From positions 1-64,000 of the forward strand of contig CACYJV010000018.1 of assembly GCA_902774815.1 (NCBI GenBank): 64,000 nucleotides of DNA, given 5' to 3'. Source of the stretch: an uncultured Prevotellaceae bacterium (GTDB lineage: Bacteria > Bacteroidota > Bacteroidia > Bacteroidales > Bacteroidaceae). A model generated the notes under the pieces. It was not told the DNA's origin. It saw nothing but the letters and a program-made list of their open reading frames with translations, and searched no databases. The position numbers were made by a program, and so were the translations under genes. Positions within the stretch are counted from its first letter, which is position 1. Every line of letters begins with the position of its first letter. Shown here in pieces: positions 62,195 to 64,000 of this stretch.

Positions 62195-64000
62195 ATGATC
62201 GACCATCAAACAGTAGAACGCATCAAGAATGCCGCCAACATTGTAGAGGTGGTAAGCGAGTTTGTGACGCTGCGCAAGAGCGGTGCCAACTACAAAGGCT
62301 TGTGCCCGTTCCACAACGAGAAGACACCGTCGTTCATGGTCTCGCCTGCCCGTAACACGTGCCACTGCTTCGGTTGCGGCAAGGGAGGCGCGCCCATCTC
62401 CTTCATCATGGAGCACGAGCAGATGACCTACCCCGAGGCTCTGCGCTGGCTGGCCAATAAATACCACATTGAAATACAAGAACGCGAGCTCACCGACGAG
62501 GAGAAGCGCGAGCAGTCGGAGCGCGAGTCGATGTTCATCATCAACGAGTATGCCCTGAAATATTTCGAGGACACCCTGCACAACCATCCCGACGGAGTGG
62601 CCATCGGCATGCAGTATTTCCGCCAACGTGGCATTCGCGACGATATCATCAAGAAGTTCCAGCTGGGGTTCGACCTCCCTAATGCCCTCGCCTTCGGGCG
62701 CGCGGCATTGCAAAAGGGCTACAAGGAGGAGTTCATCACGAAGGTGGGCATCTGCTACAAGAACGACCGTGGCGAACTCATCGATCGCTATGCCGGTCGC
62801 GTCATCTTTCCGTGGATAGGCGTGAGTGGCAAGGTTGTAGGCTTCGGCGGGCGCAAGCTCGATGCTGCCACGAAGGGTGTTCAACAGAAGTACGTGAACT
62901 CGCCCGATTCCGAGATCTATCACAAGGATCGTGAGCTCTATGGCATCTATCAGGCTAAGCATGCCATCAACAAGGAAGATTGCGTCTATATGGTTGAAGG
63001 CTACACGGACGTCATCGCCATGCACCAGGCAGGCATAGAAAACGTAGTGGCCAACTCGGGAACGGCCCTTTCCGTCCACCAGATCAACATCCTGCACCGG
63101 TTCACTTCGAACATCGTCCTGCTTTATGACGGCGACGCGGCAGGCATCCACGCCGCCCTGCGTGGTACCGACATGTTGCTGGCCGAAGGCATGAACCTCA
63201 GGGTCCTGCTGTTGCCCGATGGCGACGACCCCGATTCCTTCGCCCGCAAGCATACGGCCAGCGATTTCCGCAAGTACATCGAGGAGCATCAGCAGGACTT
63301 CATTCAGTTCAAGACCGACCTCCTGCTGAAGAACGAGCGCGATCCGCTGAAGCGTGCACAGGCAATCAACAGCATTGTCGAGAGCATATCGATGGTCGTG
63401 AACCCCATTCTTCGCGATACCTATCTGCACGACTGCTCGCAGCGTATTGGCATTGCCGAGGCAACGCTCATCAGCCAGATGAATCGCATCATTCGTAGTC
63501 GCCGCGAGGGAAAAACACCGCAAGGCCAACAGGCTCCATTGCCCGAGGTGCCGAAGCCGTCGCCACGTACTGCTGCCGAACCGTCGCCACGTCCTGCAAC
63601 AGGTGCACCGTCGCCCGTCGAGCAGATGATCATCCAGCTCATCATCCGGCATGGCGAGGTGGTCATCTTCGAGAATGCCGAGGACGAGGATGGACGGATT
63701 TGCGACCTGACTGTGGCTCAGTTCTTCAGCCACAACTTGGGTGTCGACGGACTGTCGCTGAGCAGCGACCTTTACAATCGCATCCTCGCCGAGGCTGTGG
63801 CACACAGTGGCGAACCAGGGTTCGTGGCCGAGCAGTATTTCATCAATCATGACGATATCGCCATCAGCCAGTTAGCGGCAAACATGGCCACCGATAAGTT
63901 CCACTTGGCCGAAAGCCAGCAGCCTCGCAACGACGTCGAGGCCCTGCGCCAGCGTTCGCTCCATTTGGTGCTCGACTTCCGTATGGACTACCTGGAGCGT
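62195..64000 (+). CDS. dnaG: DNA primase DnaG (3' end beyond window)
   Basis: It makes RNA primers at the replication fork. 602 codons are present and the frame runs off the window. The zinc finger is C37-x2-H40 with C58-x2-C61 (GLCPFH...CHCFGCGKGG). The primase core follows, then the TOPRIM domain with E268 (YMVEGYTDV) and D312/D314 (YDGDAAG). A Pro-rich linker at about 445-470 precedes the start of the DnaB-contacting C-terminus. The start at 62195 directly follows AATTGTCA/TTATCAATT boxes. Confidence 0.96.
   Translation, partial: MIDHQTVERIKNAANIVEVVSEFVTLRKSGANYKGLCPFHNEKTPSFMVSPARNTCHCFGCGKGGAPISFIMEHEQMTYPEALRWLANKYHIEIQERELTDEEKREQSERESMFIINEYALKYFEDTLHNHPDGVAIGMQYFRQRGIRDDIIKKFQLGFDLPNALAFGRAALQKGYKEEFITKVGICYKNDRGELIDRYAGRVIFPWIGVSGKVVGFGGRKLDAATKGVQQKYVNSPDSEIYHKDRELYGIYQAKHAINKEDCVYMVEGYTDVIAMHQAGIENVVANSGTALSVHQINILHRFTSNIVLLYDGDAAGIHAALRGTDMLLAEGMNLRVLLLPDGDDPDSFARKHTASDFRKYIEEHQQDFIQFKTDLLLKNERDPLKRAQAINSIVESISMVVNPILRDTYLHDCSQRIGIAEATLISQMNRIIRSRREGKTPQGQQAPLPEVPKPSPRTAAEPSPRPATGAPSPVEQMIIQLIIRHGEVVIFENAEDEDGRICDLTVAQFFSHNLGVDGLSLSSDLYNRILAEAVAHSGEPGFVAEQYFINHDDIAISQLAANMATDKFHLAESQQPRNDVEALRQRSLHLVLDFRMDYLER

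Noticed and set aside
62189..63850. A 553-codon open frame on the minus strand opposite dnaG
   Set aside because: It is antisense to an unmistakable primase and its translation has no domain or signal; GC-biased third positions of dnaG keep the frame open.

Overview
The window reads as chromosomal DNA of a Bacteroidales bacterium, most likely a member of Prevotellaceae. The evidence is a SusC/SusD outer-membrane uptake locus under an ECF sigma/FecR pair, the giant type IX secretion (T9SS) channel protein SprA/Sov next to ruvA, several secreted proteins ending in the short 'YDLQGR...GIY(I/V)VNG..V.VK' tail, meso-diaminopimelate dehydrogenase, and promoters of the Bacteroidetes form TTTG-N19/20-TAnnTTTG (sites near 3620, 16071, 22585, 33416, 46885 and 47284). 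No insertion sequence, prophage, integrase or CRISPR array was seen.

Layout: 1-1357 holds no gene, only several kinds of repeat. 1358-3387 is a LytTR response regulator and its LytS-type kinase. 3691-6561 is a secreted C10 cysteine protease. 6776-13088 is a four-gene operon of exported proteins of unknown role, bracketed by inverted copies of an 84-bp repeat. 13442-16022 holds a GH92 mannosidase and two tRNAs (Val, Leu). 16156-21403 is topoisomerase IV subunit A followed by a predicted outer-membrane protein and an S41 peptidase lipoprotein. 21929-29089 holds a small exported protein, dxs, the TrkA/TrkH potassium system, an S23-type four-helix-bundle gene and manA. 29224-35600 encodes surface proteins. 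35888-45365 is the SusC/D locus (sigma, FecR, SusC, SusD, zinc metallohydrolase lipoprotein, DUF4302-type lipoprotein). 45399-49671 holds a MATE pump, an orphan RNA-like transcription unit, an FKBP lipoprotein and glyS. 50117-58699 is ruvA-sprA. 58889-64000 has a pseudogene tail, ddh, a tandem SGNH esterase and the 5' part of dnaG.

Functionally, housekeeping genes (parC, dxs, trkAH, manA, glyS, ruvA, ddh, dnaG) alternate with genes for outer-membrane and secreted proteins. SprA is the probable exit channel for the tailed proteins encoded in the same window (the C10 protease, the YWxD-repeat protein, the 1259-residue protein and a 127-residue protein).

The most unusual signal is non-coding. 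Three arrays (1104-1323, 21517-21868, about 49880-50056) hold 10, 16 and 8 diverged units in a 22-nt register that does not slip by a single base. Most units share a near-palindromic core, AAAGCAATGCTTT. Each array lies 30-60 bp past the stop codon of a minus-strand gene. A second candidate is a self-contained transcription unit at 47077-47277 with a full promoter, nested hairpins and a strong terminator.
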